From: Alphaproteobacteria bacterium RIFCSPHIGHO2_12_FULL_66_14
Lineage (GTDB): Bacteria > Pseudomonadota > Alphaproteobacteria > Reyranellales > Reyranellaceae
Length of the DNA: 40,901 bases
Reading direction: 5' to 3'
Assembly (NCBI GenBank): GCA_001767945.1
Contig: MEMN01000057.1
Coordinates: forward strand, 11,495 to 52,395
Part shown: piece after piece, positions 1-6,037 of the stretch
How the letters are laid out: every line of letters begins with the position of its first letter
Position numbering within the stretch: position 1 is the first letter of the stretch
The notes under the pieces: model-generated
Seen by the model: the letters and a program-made list of their open reading frames with translations, nothing else
What the model was told of the DNA's origin: nothing
Databases searched by the model: none
Position numbers and translations under genes: made by a program

Positions 1-217
1 CGCCCGCCCCGACGAGCGCCCCCAGCGCACGGTTGCGTTCGTTCAGCCCCAGCGAGGCACCCTCGCCCGTGGTGCCGAACACCGTGAGGCTCGCGCAGCC
101 GTCGGCCAGCGACTGCCGGCCATGCGCCACCAGGCGCGGCAGGTCGATCGACCGGTCCTCGGCGAAGGGCGTGGCGAGGGCAACGGACAGCCCGAAGCGG
201 TTGGCGCGAAGCGGCAC
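1..217 (-). CDS. Dihydrodipicolinate synthase (DapA) family protein, N-terminal part
   Basis: Only the first 72 codons lie in the window; the gene runs off the left edge. The translation opens with the family's N-terminal strand (ALATPFAED) and contains GTTGEG at residues 48-53, the signature loop of the DapA/NanA aldolase superfamily that binds the carboxylate of the pyruvyl substrate. The GTG start at 217 is preceded by a purine-rich GGAAGG about eight bases upstream. The Schiff-base lysine lies outside the window, so synthase, lyase and non-catalytic members cannot be told apart. It diverges from the aminotransferase at 368 across about 150 bp. The family is clear; the substrate is unknown. 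Confidence 0.8.
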   Translation of the reverse strand, partial: MPLRANRFGLSVALATPFAEDRSIDLPRLVAHGRQSLADGCASLTVFGTTGEGASLGLNERNRALGALVGAG

Positions 218-367
218 GATGTTTCCTTCCCGTCGTTTCTTGGCCCGGATGATAGGTCAGGTGCCGGCCAACGGCAAAATCAAGCCGGCCGGACACGGGG
301 GCCGGACAAGTATGGCCGCGCCGCTCATCGTCTGCTAGAAGCGCCCGCTTCGAGGGACGAGGAAACG

Positions 368-1225
368 ATGGACACGCTCACCTACTGGAACGGCACCTGG
401 CACGAGGGCAACCCCGCCATCCTGGGGCCGCGCGATCACGCCATGTGGCTGGGCTCCATCGTCTTCGACGGCGGCCGCGCCTTCGAGGGCTGCGGCCCCG
501 ACCTCGACCTCCATGCCGACCGCGCCGTGCGCTCGGCCCGCTCGCTCGGCCTCAACCCGACGCAGACGCCCGGGGAGATCCTGAAGCTGATGCACGAGAG
601 CGTGCGCCGCTTCGGCGCCAAGGCCGAGCTTTACGTGCGGCCGATGTTCTGGGCCGGCAAGGGCGGCGCCGGCCCGATCTCGGTCGATCCCGACTCGTGT
701 CAGTTCCTGCTCTGCACCTATATCTCGCCGATGCGCGCCGGCAGCCCGCTGACCCTCGGCCTCTGCCGCTCGATCCGCCGGCCGACGCCCGAGAGCGCGC
801 CGACCGACGCCAAGGCCAGCTGCCTCTATCCCAACTCCTCCAGAGGCGCGGCCGAGATGGCCAAGCGCGGCTTCACCAACGGCATCGTGCTCGATGCGCT
901 CGGCAACGTCGCCGAAACCTGCAGCTCCAACGTGTTCCTGGCGCGGAACGGCGTCGTCGCCACGCCGGTGCCCAACGGCTCCTTCCTGGCCGGCATCACG
1001 CGCAACCGCACCATAAAACTCCTGCGCACCGCCGGCATCACCGTCGAGGAGCGCACCGTCACGACCGCGGAGCTCGACGAGGCCGACGAGATCTTCACCA
1101 CCGGCAATGCCGGCAAGGTCCAGCCGGTCAGCCGCTACGAGGACCGCGACCTGCAGCCCGGCCCGATCGCCGCCCGCGCCCACGACCTTTACATGGCGTT
1201 TGCGCGGACGCAGCGGATCATCTGA
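368..1225 (+). CDS. Class IV (branched-chain-type) PLP aminotransferase
   Basis: A 285-residue protein of the fold-type IV PLP enzymes (IlvE, D-amino acid aminotransferase, ADC lyase). Family landmarks are in order: the early RAFEG segment (residues 37-41), the ELYVRP strand (87-92), a lysine in TDAKAS (Lys149) at the place of the Schiff-base lysine, and GNVAETCSSNVFL (179-191), the family's cofactor-phosphate segment with its conserved Glu (Glu183). The ATG at 368 follows GAGGAAACG; an upstream in-frame extension has no family similarity and is rejected. Length is close to typical (about 290-310). It most likely transfers the amino group between branched-chain amino acids and 2-oxoglutarate, but D-amino-acid or other substrates are possible because the substrate loops are not diagnostic by eye. 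Confidence 0.85.
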   Translation: MDTLTYWNGTWHEGNPAILGPRDHAMWLGSIVFDGGRAFEGCGPDLDLHADRAVRSARSLGLNPTQTPGEILKLMHESVRRFGAKAELYVRPMFWAGKGGAGPISVDPDSCQFLLCTYISPMRAGSPLTLGLCRSIRRPTPESAPTDAKASCLYPNSSRGAAEMAKRGFTNGIVLDALGNVAETCSSNVFLARNGVVATPVPNGSFLAGITRNRTIKLLRTAGITVEERTVTTAELDEADEIFTTGNAGKVQPVSRYEDRDLQPGPIAARAHDLYMAFARTQRII

Positions 1226-1247
1226 GGGCGCGACGCCGTTGTTGTTA

Positions 1248-1287
1248 CGAACACGAAGTGTCCCGATTGACACCGGCCAGGTGTTCG
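1248..1287. repeat. Nested inverted repeat after the aminotransferase gene
   Basis: CGAACAC (1248-1254) pairs with GTGTTCG (1281-1287). Inside it GTGTC (1258-1262) pairs with GACAC (1269-1273). It lies in the 187-bp gap between two convergent genes. There is no T run, so it is not a typical intrinsic terminator. Role unknown. Confidence 0.3.
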
Positions 1288-1412
1288 CAAGATCGTCGTC
1301 CGGGTGGCGATTTGCCAAACGATGACAACGGCTTGTGGCCGCACGCCTGAACAGGGCCATGGACGGTTCCGACGCAAGCCCGAATCGCGGACCTGTCAAC
1401 GAGGCGTATCCG

Positions 1413-1790
1413 CTAGGCTGCGCGTTTGAGGCGTGACGACCGGATCAGGACTTCGGCCGGAATGCCGAGTTCCTTGTGAAGCCGCCGGATCATGTTGATC
1501 AACAGCCCCCGCCGCCGGTTCAGCACTTCGGCAACACGCGTGCGGGTGCCCAGGATGCCTTCGAGGTCCTTGCGCGTGAGGTTTTGCTGCTCCATGCGAA
1601 ATTTGATGGCCTCGATGGGGTCGGGCGGGTCCATCGGATGGTGCTCGCTCTCCCAGGCGTCGATCAGCGTCGCCAGTACGTCGAGCCGGTCGCCCCTGGG
1701 CGTGCCCGACTTTGCACCCCACAGGCGCTCGACCTCGGCCAGCGTCCCCTCATAGTCGGCCTCGCTGCGGATCGGCTTCACGCCAGCCAT
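1413..1790 (-). CDS. higA: HigA-type antitoxin (HTH, XRE family), orphaned
   Basis: A 125-residue protein with the layout of chromosomal HigA antitoxins: an N-terminal segment starting MAGVKPIRSEADYE that resembles the dimerisation and toxin-binding part, then a helix-turn-helix around residues 75-105 (EAIKFRMEQQNLTRKDLEGI). In intact systems HigA binds the RNase toxin HigB and represses the operon. Here only the 3' end of higB remains directly upstream (1750-1878), overlapping the higA start, so the antitoxin is probably orphaned. The ATG at 1790 is preceded by GAAGGTGAA. Whether it is still transcribed, perhaps by read-through from the gene at 1878-2261, cannot be told. Confidence 0.8.
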   Translation of the reverse strand: MAGVKPIRSEADYEGTLAEVERLWGAKSGTPRGDRLDVLATLIDAWESEHHPMDPPDPIEAIKFRMEQQNLTRKDLEGILGTRTRVAEVLNRRRGLLINMIRRLHKELGIPAEVLIRSSRLKRAA

Positions 1791-1878
1791 GTTTCACCTT
1801 CCTCACGTCGATCCTGTCGTAGCCTCTGTGCGTGCCCAGCCACTTGATCCAGACGATGCTCTTCTCGAAATCGACGAT
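1750..1878 (-). pseudogene. higB: Truncated HigB-like toxin (C-terminal remnant)
   Basis: The frame running into higA encodes IVDFEKSIVWIKWLGTH followed by RGYDRIDVRKVKHG. These match the last third of HigB mRNA interferases (the conserved WIKWLGTH..YDRIDV segment that ends the fold). No HigB N-terminal two thirds (MRVI..., the ARY and VFNI.GN strands) exist upstream. Instead that DNA encodes the end of another gene (1878-2261) in a different frame. The usual toxin start is missing, so a functional ribonuclease is not expected. The reading frame ends inside higA, at 1750. Identification rests on recognising the C-terminal motif; the break point is placed near 1878-1890. Confidence 0.7.
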
Positions 1879-2261
1879 CAACTCTTCGATGCTTCGGCCG
1901 CCGTGCGGTGAAAGTCGACAATCTCTTCGAACACGCTGTCGGCCATCTCGTCCCAGGATTGGGGATCGTTCTCCAGCCATTCCTCCATTCCCCGATCCAG
2001 CATTTCCTGCTCCGCCTCCACCAGTTCCTCGGGCACCCTAAGGTCGCGCAAGCAGTACTCCGCCTCGAGGTCGAACATGCGCACGAGATCGTCGTCGTCG
2101 CCGATATCGGCGGCGAAATCGCGGAAAGCCGCAACCCAGCGCGCCTGCAGATCGGCCGGCGCCAGTCCCGCATAGGGCCGGCCGCGGCGCAGGTAGTCCC
2201 TCGTCTGTTCGAGCTTTTCGTTCTCGAGAAAAGCCCAGGTGGCATCGTCGAAGTCAGTCAT
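1878..2261 (-). CDS. Uncharacterised small acidic protein, paralogue of 5408-5797
   Basis: 127 residues, strongly acidic, predicted all-helical, no signal peptide or membrane segment. I do not recognise a named domain. It contains DYLRRGRPYAG (residues 22-32) and FDLEAEYCLR. The product of 5408-5797 carries DYLRRGRAFAD and HDLEAEVALR at comparable spacing, so the two are paralogues. ATG at 2261 with AAAGGAG six bases upstream is a good start. It reads toward and overlaps the broken higB remnant, and diverges from the toxin-antitoxin pair at 2325 across a short control region. The other copy precedes a phage terminase, which suggests a mobile-element origin. Function unknown. Confidence 0.65.
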   Translation of the reverse strand: MTDFDDATWAFLENEKLEQTRDYLRRGRPYAGLAPADLQARWVAAFRDFAADIGDDDDLVRMFDLEAEYCLRDLRVPEELVEAEQEMLDRGMEEWLENDPQSWDEMADSVFEEIVDFHRTAAEASKS

Positions 2262-2290
2262 GTCTGCTCCTTTTTGTCATTCGTCATCCC

Positions 2291-2319
2291 TTGACATTGT
2301 TGTCATATTTGACAATATT
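2291..2319 (+). promoter_or_regulatory. Promoter with overlapping palindromic operator for the TA pair at 2325
   Basis: TTGACA at 2291-2296 and AATATT at 2314-2319 are separated by 17 bases, a sigma-70-like arrangement. A perfect inverted repeat, TTGTCA-TATT-TGACAA (2300-2315), occupies the spacer and touches the -10 element, the expected place for autorepression by the antitoxin. The predicted transcription start falls at or next to the GTG at 2325, so the mRNA may be leaderless. Confidence 0.6.
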
Positions 2320-2324
2320 CTTTG

Positions 2325-2672
2325 GTGTCCCTGACGACGCGCCCGATCTCCTGGCTCAAGGCCGCGCTGCGCGATTTTCAGGACTTCCCTGAAGGTGCGC
2401 AGATCGAAATTTTGCGTGCCCTGGTGGTTGCCGCCGAGGGCGGCAAGGCGGATATCGCCAAGCCGATGAAGGGCTTCGGCTCAGGCGTCTTCGAGGTCGC
2501 GTTGAAGTATCGCGGTGACGCCTTCCGCACCGTTTACGCCGTGCAGATTGGCGATGCCCTTTGGGTTCTCCACGCCTTCCAGAAGAAATCGAAGACGGGG
2601 ATCAAGACGCCGAAGCACGAGATCGACCTGATCCACGATCGGTTCAAGCGATTGAAGGAGACCCTGCGATGA
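2325..2672 (+). CDS. Phage-derived Gp49-like / HigB-type toxin (RelE superfamily)
   Basis: 115 residues matching the phage Gp49-like toxin family: RPISWLKAALRDFQDFPEG at the start, EVALKYRGDAFRTVYAVQ in the central sheet, LWVLHAFQKKSKTGIKTP near the end, and a C-terminal basic helix. Related proteins are ribosome-dependent mRNA endonucleases. The toxin gene comes first and overlaps the antitoxin by ATGA. The start is ambiguous: TTG 2322 and GTG 2325 are adjacent and no Shine-Dalgarno sequence precedes either. I chose GTG because the promoter upstream would place the 5' end there. Toxin activity is inferred from family and pairing only. Confidence 0.82.
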   Translation: MSLTTRPISWLKAALRDFQDFPEGAQIEILRALVVAAEGGKADIAKPMKGFGSGVFEVALKYRGDAFRTVYAVQIGDALWVLHAFQKKSKTGIKTPKHEIDLIHDRFKRLKETLR

Positions 2673-2998
2673 GGAAGAAACTCGAACTGGTCCACGGCAG
2701 CGGAAACGTCTTCCGCGATCTCGGTCACCCCAATGCCGACGTCGAGCAGATCAAGGCAATCCTTGCGGCCCAGATCATCATTGCTCTGGACGCGCGTAAG
2801 CTGACTGTCCGCGCCGCCAAGGAACTAACGGGAGTCGCCGCTGCTGATTTTTCGCGAATTCGTCGAGTGAAGCTCGACCGGTTCACGATCGATCGATTGG
2901 TCGCAATTCTCAATAAACTAGACCGCCGTGTAAACGTCAGCGTGAGCGTGCGACGAAGTCACAAGTCGAATGTTCTCTTAGTGCAAAACGTACGTTAG
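2669..2998 (+). CDS. HTH antitoxin partner of the Gp49-like toxin (XRE / HigA2-like)
   Basis: 109 residues. N-terminal MRKKLELVHGSGNVFRDLGHPNAD is the common opening of antitoxins paired with Gp49-like toxins. The helix-turn-helix follows (KLTVRAAKELTGVAAADFSR, with the recognition helix ending RIRRVKLDRFTIDRL). GAAGGAG lies eight bases before the ATG, and the ATG overlaps the toxin stop, so translation is coupled. It should neutralise the toxin and repress through the palindrome at 2300-2315. The C-terminal codons and the DNA downstream look more AT-rich than the neighbouring genes, fitting a horizontally acquired cassette. Confidence 0.82.
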   Translation: MRKKLELVHGSGNVFRDLGHPNADVEQIKAILAAQIIIALDARKLTVRAAKELTGVAAADFSRIRRVKLDRFTIDRLVAILNKLDRRVNVSVSVRRSHKSNVLLVQNVR

Positions 2999-3026
2999 CT
3001 ATTCTCATAAAATGACGAGTTCAATG

Positions 3027-3164
3027 TCATGTCCTAGGCCTTCTCGAACGATCAGTTGGGCAGAACAGCACGTGGTCACGCTCAAGCAGCTTGTGCCGGT
3101 TCGCGAAGCAAATCTTGAATTGGTCGTAAATGTTGCCTGTGAGGATGCCGAACTTAGAAGTCAT
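3027..3164 (-). CDS. Possible small protein or gene remnant downstream of terL
   Basis: A 45-codon frame starting MTSKFGILTGNIYDQFK, with protein-like composition. It stays open for 12 more codons upstream of the ATG (KVGQIIIGELER), to about 3200. No convincing ribosome-binding site is visible. It follows terL on the same strand in a 224-bp AT-richer gap that otherwise lacks genes. I do not recognise it. It could be a decayed 3' part of a larger island gene, a genuine short gene, or chance. Confidence 0.3.
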   Translation of the reverse strand: MTSKFGILTGNIYDQFKICFANRHKLLERDHVLFCPTDRSRRPRT

Positions 3165-3222
3165 TCTTTCAAGTTCTCCAATGATGATCTGGCCGACCTT
3201 TTACGAATTTAGAAACGACAGC

Positions 3223-4737
3223 CTACAAATCGTGAAACATGTCGTAGTCATGCCCTTCATCCAGGAAGCGCACCCGCCCCGGCTGGTCGTCCCATCGGTA
3301 GTCCATCTCCGCCCGCAGCGGCCACGCGAAGGTGAGTGCCAGCGCGTCGCCGATGTCCGGTGACAGCAGCCCCCGCTTCTTCATGTCCTCCTTGCGTTCG
3401 AGCTGGATGGCGTTCCTCGCGTCGTAGCCGTATTCGACACCCGTCAGATCCTGCGCCAGCTCGGGATCGTCGGGCAGCGCGCCCTGCTCCAGCCAGCCCT
3501 TCACCCGGCCCCATATCTCGGCGCGCTTGTTGGCGTAGAGCGGCGCCTGGCCCTCCGGCGTCCAGCCATCGGGCCGGCTCGCGAAGTTGATGCCGTGGAC
3601 ACCGGGCACGCCGAGCTGTCGCAGCCGATCGACGACGCCGGCGCCGATGCCGCCCTCGTCGACGAAGACCGCCCGCGCGCCCACTTCTGCCGCGCGCTGG
3701 CAGACCCGGCCGGCGAGCTGCATCAGGTCGAGCCCCTTCAGCTTCTCGATCGGCCAGCTGCGGCCATCGCGGCCCTTGCGAATGAAGATGACGCTGCGGT
3801 CGTCGCCGAAGCGCGCCACGTCGACACCCATAACGAGGGGATCGTACGGTGCCGGCGGCACCTCGCGGGTCATGGCTTCGCGCACCCGCTCGCCGTCTAT
3901 GAACTGCAGTGCGCCGGCGCGCGGGAAGACGCCGCGCACGCGGATGCGCACGAAGTCGGAATCCTCGCCGTAGTCGCGCACCCATTCGGCGATCTGCGCC
4001 TTGTTGGTGAAGGAGACCTGCCGCGCGTCGACGTGGCGGCCGTTCCAGGTGCGGGCGAAGCGGCCGAAACAGTCGTGGAAGCGGCCGCCGTTGCGCGTCG
4101 GATTGCCGAAGGCCACCCAGACGATCTCGGTGCCGGCATCGGTCAGCGCGCCCTCGGCGGTTTCCCAGATCGGCTCGGCGATGGCCGAGGCCTCGTCGAA
4201 CACCAGCAGCAGGCGGCCGCCCTGGTTGTGCAGGCCGGCGAAGGCCTCGGGATTGTGCGCCGACCACGGCACCAGGTCGCAGCGCCAGCCCGCCGCCTCG
4301 CTCTCGACCGCCGAGGCGATCGAGGTGGCGCTCAAGACGAACCAGTTGTGGCAGACCGCGAGCCGATACCACTTGGAGAGTTCGGCCCAGGTCTTGGTCC
4401 GGAGATGGGTCTCGGTATTGGCGGTCACCACGCCGCGCGTGTGCGCCGCCGTGGCGAGCGACCACAGGACCAGCCACGCCACCAGCGCCGACTTGCCGAC
4501 GCCGTGGCCGGAGGCGACGGCGACGCGCACGGGCGCGCGGCCTTCCGCGAGGGCATCGCGGATGTCGGCGAGAATTTCGGCTTGCCACGGCTCGGGGCCG
4601 TCGTGGCCGGCAAGCGGCGTGCCGGCCTCGCCCCACGGGAAGGCCATTTTGACGAATCCGAGCGGGTCCTTGCGGAAACGGCGCACCGTCTCCAGCGCAC
4701 GGTCGTGGTCGGCTTGTGTGTTCACGTGATCGAGCAT
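3223..4737 (-). CDS. terL: Phage terminase large subunit (packaging ATPase-nuclease)
   Basis: 504 residues. The ATPase domain has Walker A SGHGVGKS (about residues 76-83) and Walker B LLLVFDEAS (about 177-184). The C-terminal RNase H-like nuclease has three acidic sites: GVDVARFGDD (Asp306), VFVDEGG (Asp360) and DIGDALAL (Asp464). All catalytic positions are present, so the protein looks intact. It would translocate phage DNA into a prohead and cut it. ATG 4737 has GAGGAG seven bases upstream; the in-frame upstream extension falls in a repeat element and is rejected. terS lies upstream on the same strand, but no portal, capsid or tail gene follows, so this is a remnant or a stand-alone packaging module. 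Confidence 0.9.
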   Translation of the reverse strand: MLDHVNTQADHDRALETVRRFRKDPLGFVKMAFPWGEAGTPLAGHDGPEPWQAEILADIRDALAEGRAPVRVAVASGHGVGKSALVAWLVLWSLATAAHTRGVVTANTETHLRTKTWAELSKWYRLAVCHNWFVLSATSIASAVESEAAGWRCDLVPWSAHNPEAFAGLHNQGGRLLLVFDEASAIAEPIWETAEGALTDAGTEIVWVAFGNPTRNGGRFHDCFGRFARTWNGRHVDARQVSFTNKAQIAEWVRDYGEDSDFVRIRVRGVFPRAGALQFIDGERVREAMTREVPPAPYDPLVMGVDVARFGDDRSVIFIRKGRDGRSWPIEKLKGLDLMQLAGRVCQRAAEVGARAVFVDEGGIGAGVVDRLRQLGVPGVHGINFASRPDGWTPEGQAPLYANKRAEIWGRVKGWLEQGALPDDPELAQDLTGVEYGYDARNAIQLERKEDMKKRGLLSPDIGDALALTFAWPLRAEMDYRWDDQPGRVRFLDEGHDYDMFHDL

Positions 4738-4754
4738 GGAAAAGCTCCTCATGG

Positions 4755-4818
4755 CTGGGATCGCGCAACTCCAGTTGCGCATCTTCATGAGCGCCACTGG
4801 AGTGGCGCGCTCCCAGCA
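4755..4818. repeat. REP-like three-way-junction element A
   Basis: Outer stem GCTGGGA (4755-4761) / TCCCAGC (4812-4818) encloses two perfect hairpins: GCGCAACT-CC-AGTTGCGC (4764-4781) and GCGCCACT-GG-AGTGGCGC (4792-4809). They are joined by a linker ending TCATGA. The hairpin apices (ACTCCAGT and ACTGGAGT) are exact reverse complements. It sits between terS and terL. The same architecture with other stem sequences recurs at 9673-9734. Confidence 0.75.
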
Positions 4819-4822
4819 AAGA

Positions 4823-5332
4823 CTATGAATTCCTCTGCTTCGCTGCCGCGCGCAGCTCGGCCTCGTACTTGGCGATGCGCTCGTCGGCGGCATCGAGGCG
4901 GCGGGCGAGGTCGAACGGCGCGCCGCCCTCGCGCGACGGACGCTTGTCGCCATAGGTCTCGCGCTCGTGCGCCTTGAGCAGCGACCACAGCAGGCGATTA
5001 TCGTAGACCTTCACCTTGCCGACCATCTGGCCGCGCTGGAACACCGGCTTCTTGATGCCGACGACGGCACGGCGGAACACCTCGTCGCGCACGCGGGCGA
5101 CGCCCAGTTCCAGCGCATCGGCCCAGCGCTTGGCGAAGGCCGGATTGGTTTTCTTGTGATGGTAGAGCGCGGTGCGCGACAGGCCGCTCCGCTTGGCGGC
5201 GTAGCTCACCGAGCCGGAGGCGGCGAGCAGGCGGAAGAAGTGCGCGGCGGCGCGCGGCACGAGGGCCGCAGGCATACGGCCACGCGCGGAAGCTTTGGTT
5301 TTGGTCGTGGTTCCAGTCTTGATTCCAGTCAT
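4823..5332 (-). CDS. Phage terminase small subunit-like protein (DNA-binding)
   Basis: 169 residues. After a basic, Thr/Lys-rich N-terminus there is a helix-turn-helix (HFFRLLAASGSVSYAAKRSG then LSRTALYHHKK), a segment common in small terminase subunits (ASGSV..AA...G.SR...Y..K..NP.FA..W). A FxRAVVGIKKPVFQRGQ segment and a charged helical C-terminus follow. It is expected to recognise the phage packaging site and recruit TerL, encoded next on the same strand after the structured repeat. ATG 5332 has GAGGA eight bases upstream. The start lies only 24 bases after an intrinsic terminator, so expression needs read-through or antitermination. Confidence 0.75.
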   Translation of the reverse strand: MTGIKTGTTTKTKASARGRMPAALVPRAAAHFFRLLAASGSVSYAAKRSGLSRTALYHHKKTNPAFAKRWADALELGVARVRDEVFRRAVVGIKKPVFQRGQMVGKVKVYDNRLLWSLLKAHERETYGDKRPSREGGAPFDLARRLDAADERIAKYEAELRAAAKQRNS

Positions 5333-5356
5333 GGGGACGTCCTCGGGTTTGGCGAC

Positions 5357-5380
5357 AAAAAACCCGCTCGGAGAGCGGGT
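5357..5380 (-). terminator. Intrinsic terminator between 5408-5797 and terS
   Basis: On the minus strand, ACCCGCTC-TCC-GAGCGGGT is followed directly by a run of six T. The stem is perfect. It ends the transcript of the gene at 5408-5797 but also stands 24 bases before the terS start codon. Confidence 0.8.
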
Positions 5381-5407
5381 CGGTGATCGGCGGCAGCGGT
5401 CTTCGGC

Positions 5408-5797
5408 TCAATGCTTCACCGCCTCCTGGCAGCGCTCGAAGAAGGCAACCGCCGCGATGGCGACGCTGCGCTCGATCTCCCGCCACCTGTCGGGGCCGTC
5501 GCCGAGGCGATCGAGATGCTCCTGCTGCATGCGCGCGAAATCGCAGGCCTGCACCTTCAACGACGGCATGGTCTCGCCACGCAGGGCGACTTCGGCCTCG
5601 AGGTCGTGGATTTCCTGGAGATGATCGGTCGAGCGATAGAGCCGCACAGCCGCGAGATAGCGCGCCTTGATACGGGTGATCGGATGGTCGGCGAAGGCCC
5701 GGCCACGCCGGAGGTAGTCGGCCACGCGTTCGAACAGCAGGTGACCGAAATAGGCCGCCACCATGGCCTGGATTGAAGGGGCCTGGATTGAAGGCAT
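5408..5797 (-). CDS. Uncharacterised small protein, paralogue of 1878-2261
   Basis: 129 residues, predicted helical, no membrane segment. Shared motifs with 1878-2261: DYLRRGRAFAD (residues 27-37) and HDLEAEVALRG. The C-terminal part (MQQEHLDRLGDGPDRWREIE) also parallels the paralogue's acidic helix with a spaced Trp. The start is unsure: ATG 5797 has only a weak GGAAA upstream, and the first residues contain a short duplication (SIQAPSIQAM), so Met12 at 5764 is an alternative. It precedes terS and is bracketed by two terminators whose flanking sequence is similar. Context suggests a phage gene near the packaging genes; function unknown. Confidence 0.6.
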   Translation of the reverse strand: MPSIQAPSIQAMVAAYFGHLLFERVADYLRRGRAFADHPITRIKARYLAAVRLYRSTDHLQEIHDLEAEVALRGETMPSLKVQACDFARMQQEHLDRLGDGPDRWREIERSVAIAAVAFFERCQEAVKH

Positions 5798-5820
5798 GGA
5801 CGTTTCCGGGGCTTGGACAC

Positions 5821-5867
5821 AAAAAAGCCCGCTCGGAGGCCCCTTGATGACAAGGGGTGAAGCGGGC
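5821..5867 (-). terminator. Intrinsic terminator upstream of 5408-5797
   Basis: Minus-strand stem GCCCGCT (5867-5861) / AGCGGGC (5833-5827) encloses a second stem CCCCTTG-TCAT-CAAGGGG (5857-5840), and six T follow (5826-5821). It ends 23 bases before the start codon at 5797. This makes it either an attenuator or the end of a short RNA started at about 5910. Confidence 0.75.
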
Positions 5868-5910
5868 CCTGGGTTCGGATGAGTGGCGCTCCTAGGGAAC
5901 GCCCACTGTA
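5821..5910 (-). ncRNA. Candidate structured leader or small RNA (about 90 nt)
   Basis: From the promoter-like site at 5945-5917 the minus-strand transcript would start near 5910. It would form an 11-bp hairpin with one bulged G (5907-5882, stems AGTGGgCGTTCC and GGAGCGCCACT around CTA) and end at the terminator at 5867-5821. It could be an independent small RNA or an attenuated leader of the gene at 5797. No known RNA family is recognised. Confidence 0.4.
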
Positions 5911-5916
5911 GGCTTT

Positions 5917-5945
5917 TTCCTAGCAGAATCCTGCTGAACCTGCAA
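5917..5945 (-). promoter_or_regulatory. Putative sigma-70-type promoter of the phage-like genes
   Basis: On the minus strand TTGCAG (5945-5940) and TAGGAA (5922-5917) are 17 bases apart. A short inverted repeat AGCAG-GATT-CTGCT fills the spacer end and could be an operator. The match is moderate. Confidence 0.4.
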
Positions 5946-5978
5946 GTTTTTCTGAAAGAAAAATGAACGGCGGCCGAA

Positions 5979-5999
5979 GTGCCAGCAAAGTGCTGGCAC
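5979..5999. terminator. Strong hairpin after the 6038-6328 antitoxin gene
   Basis: GTGCCAGCA-AAG-TGCTGGCAC, a perfect nine-pair stem, lies about 40 bases beyond the stop of the minus-strand antitoxin gene. No T run follows immediately on either strand, so it is a possible terminator or transcript-end stabiliser only. Confidence 0.4.
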
Positions 6000-6037
6000 G
6001 GGCCATCGTCGCACCACCAGCCGTGGGAGCGAAACGG

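Noticed and set aside
335-1399. Long minus-strand open frame across the aminotransferase gene
   Set aside because: It is antisense to a clear family member, is low-complexity (Arg/Gly/Ala-rich) and has no ribosome-binding site; GC-rich DNA makes such shadows common.
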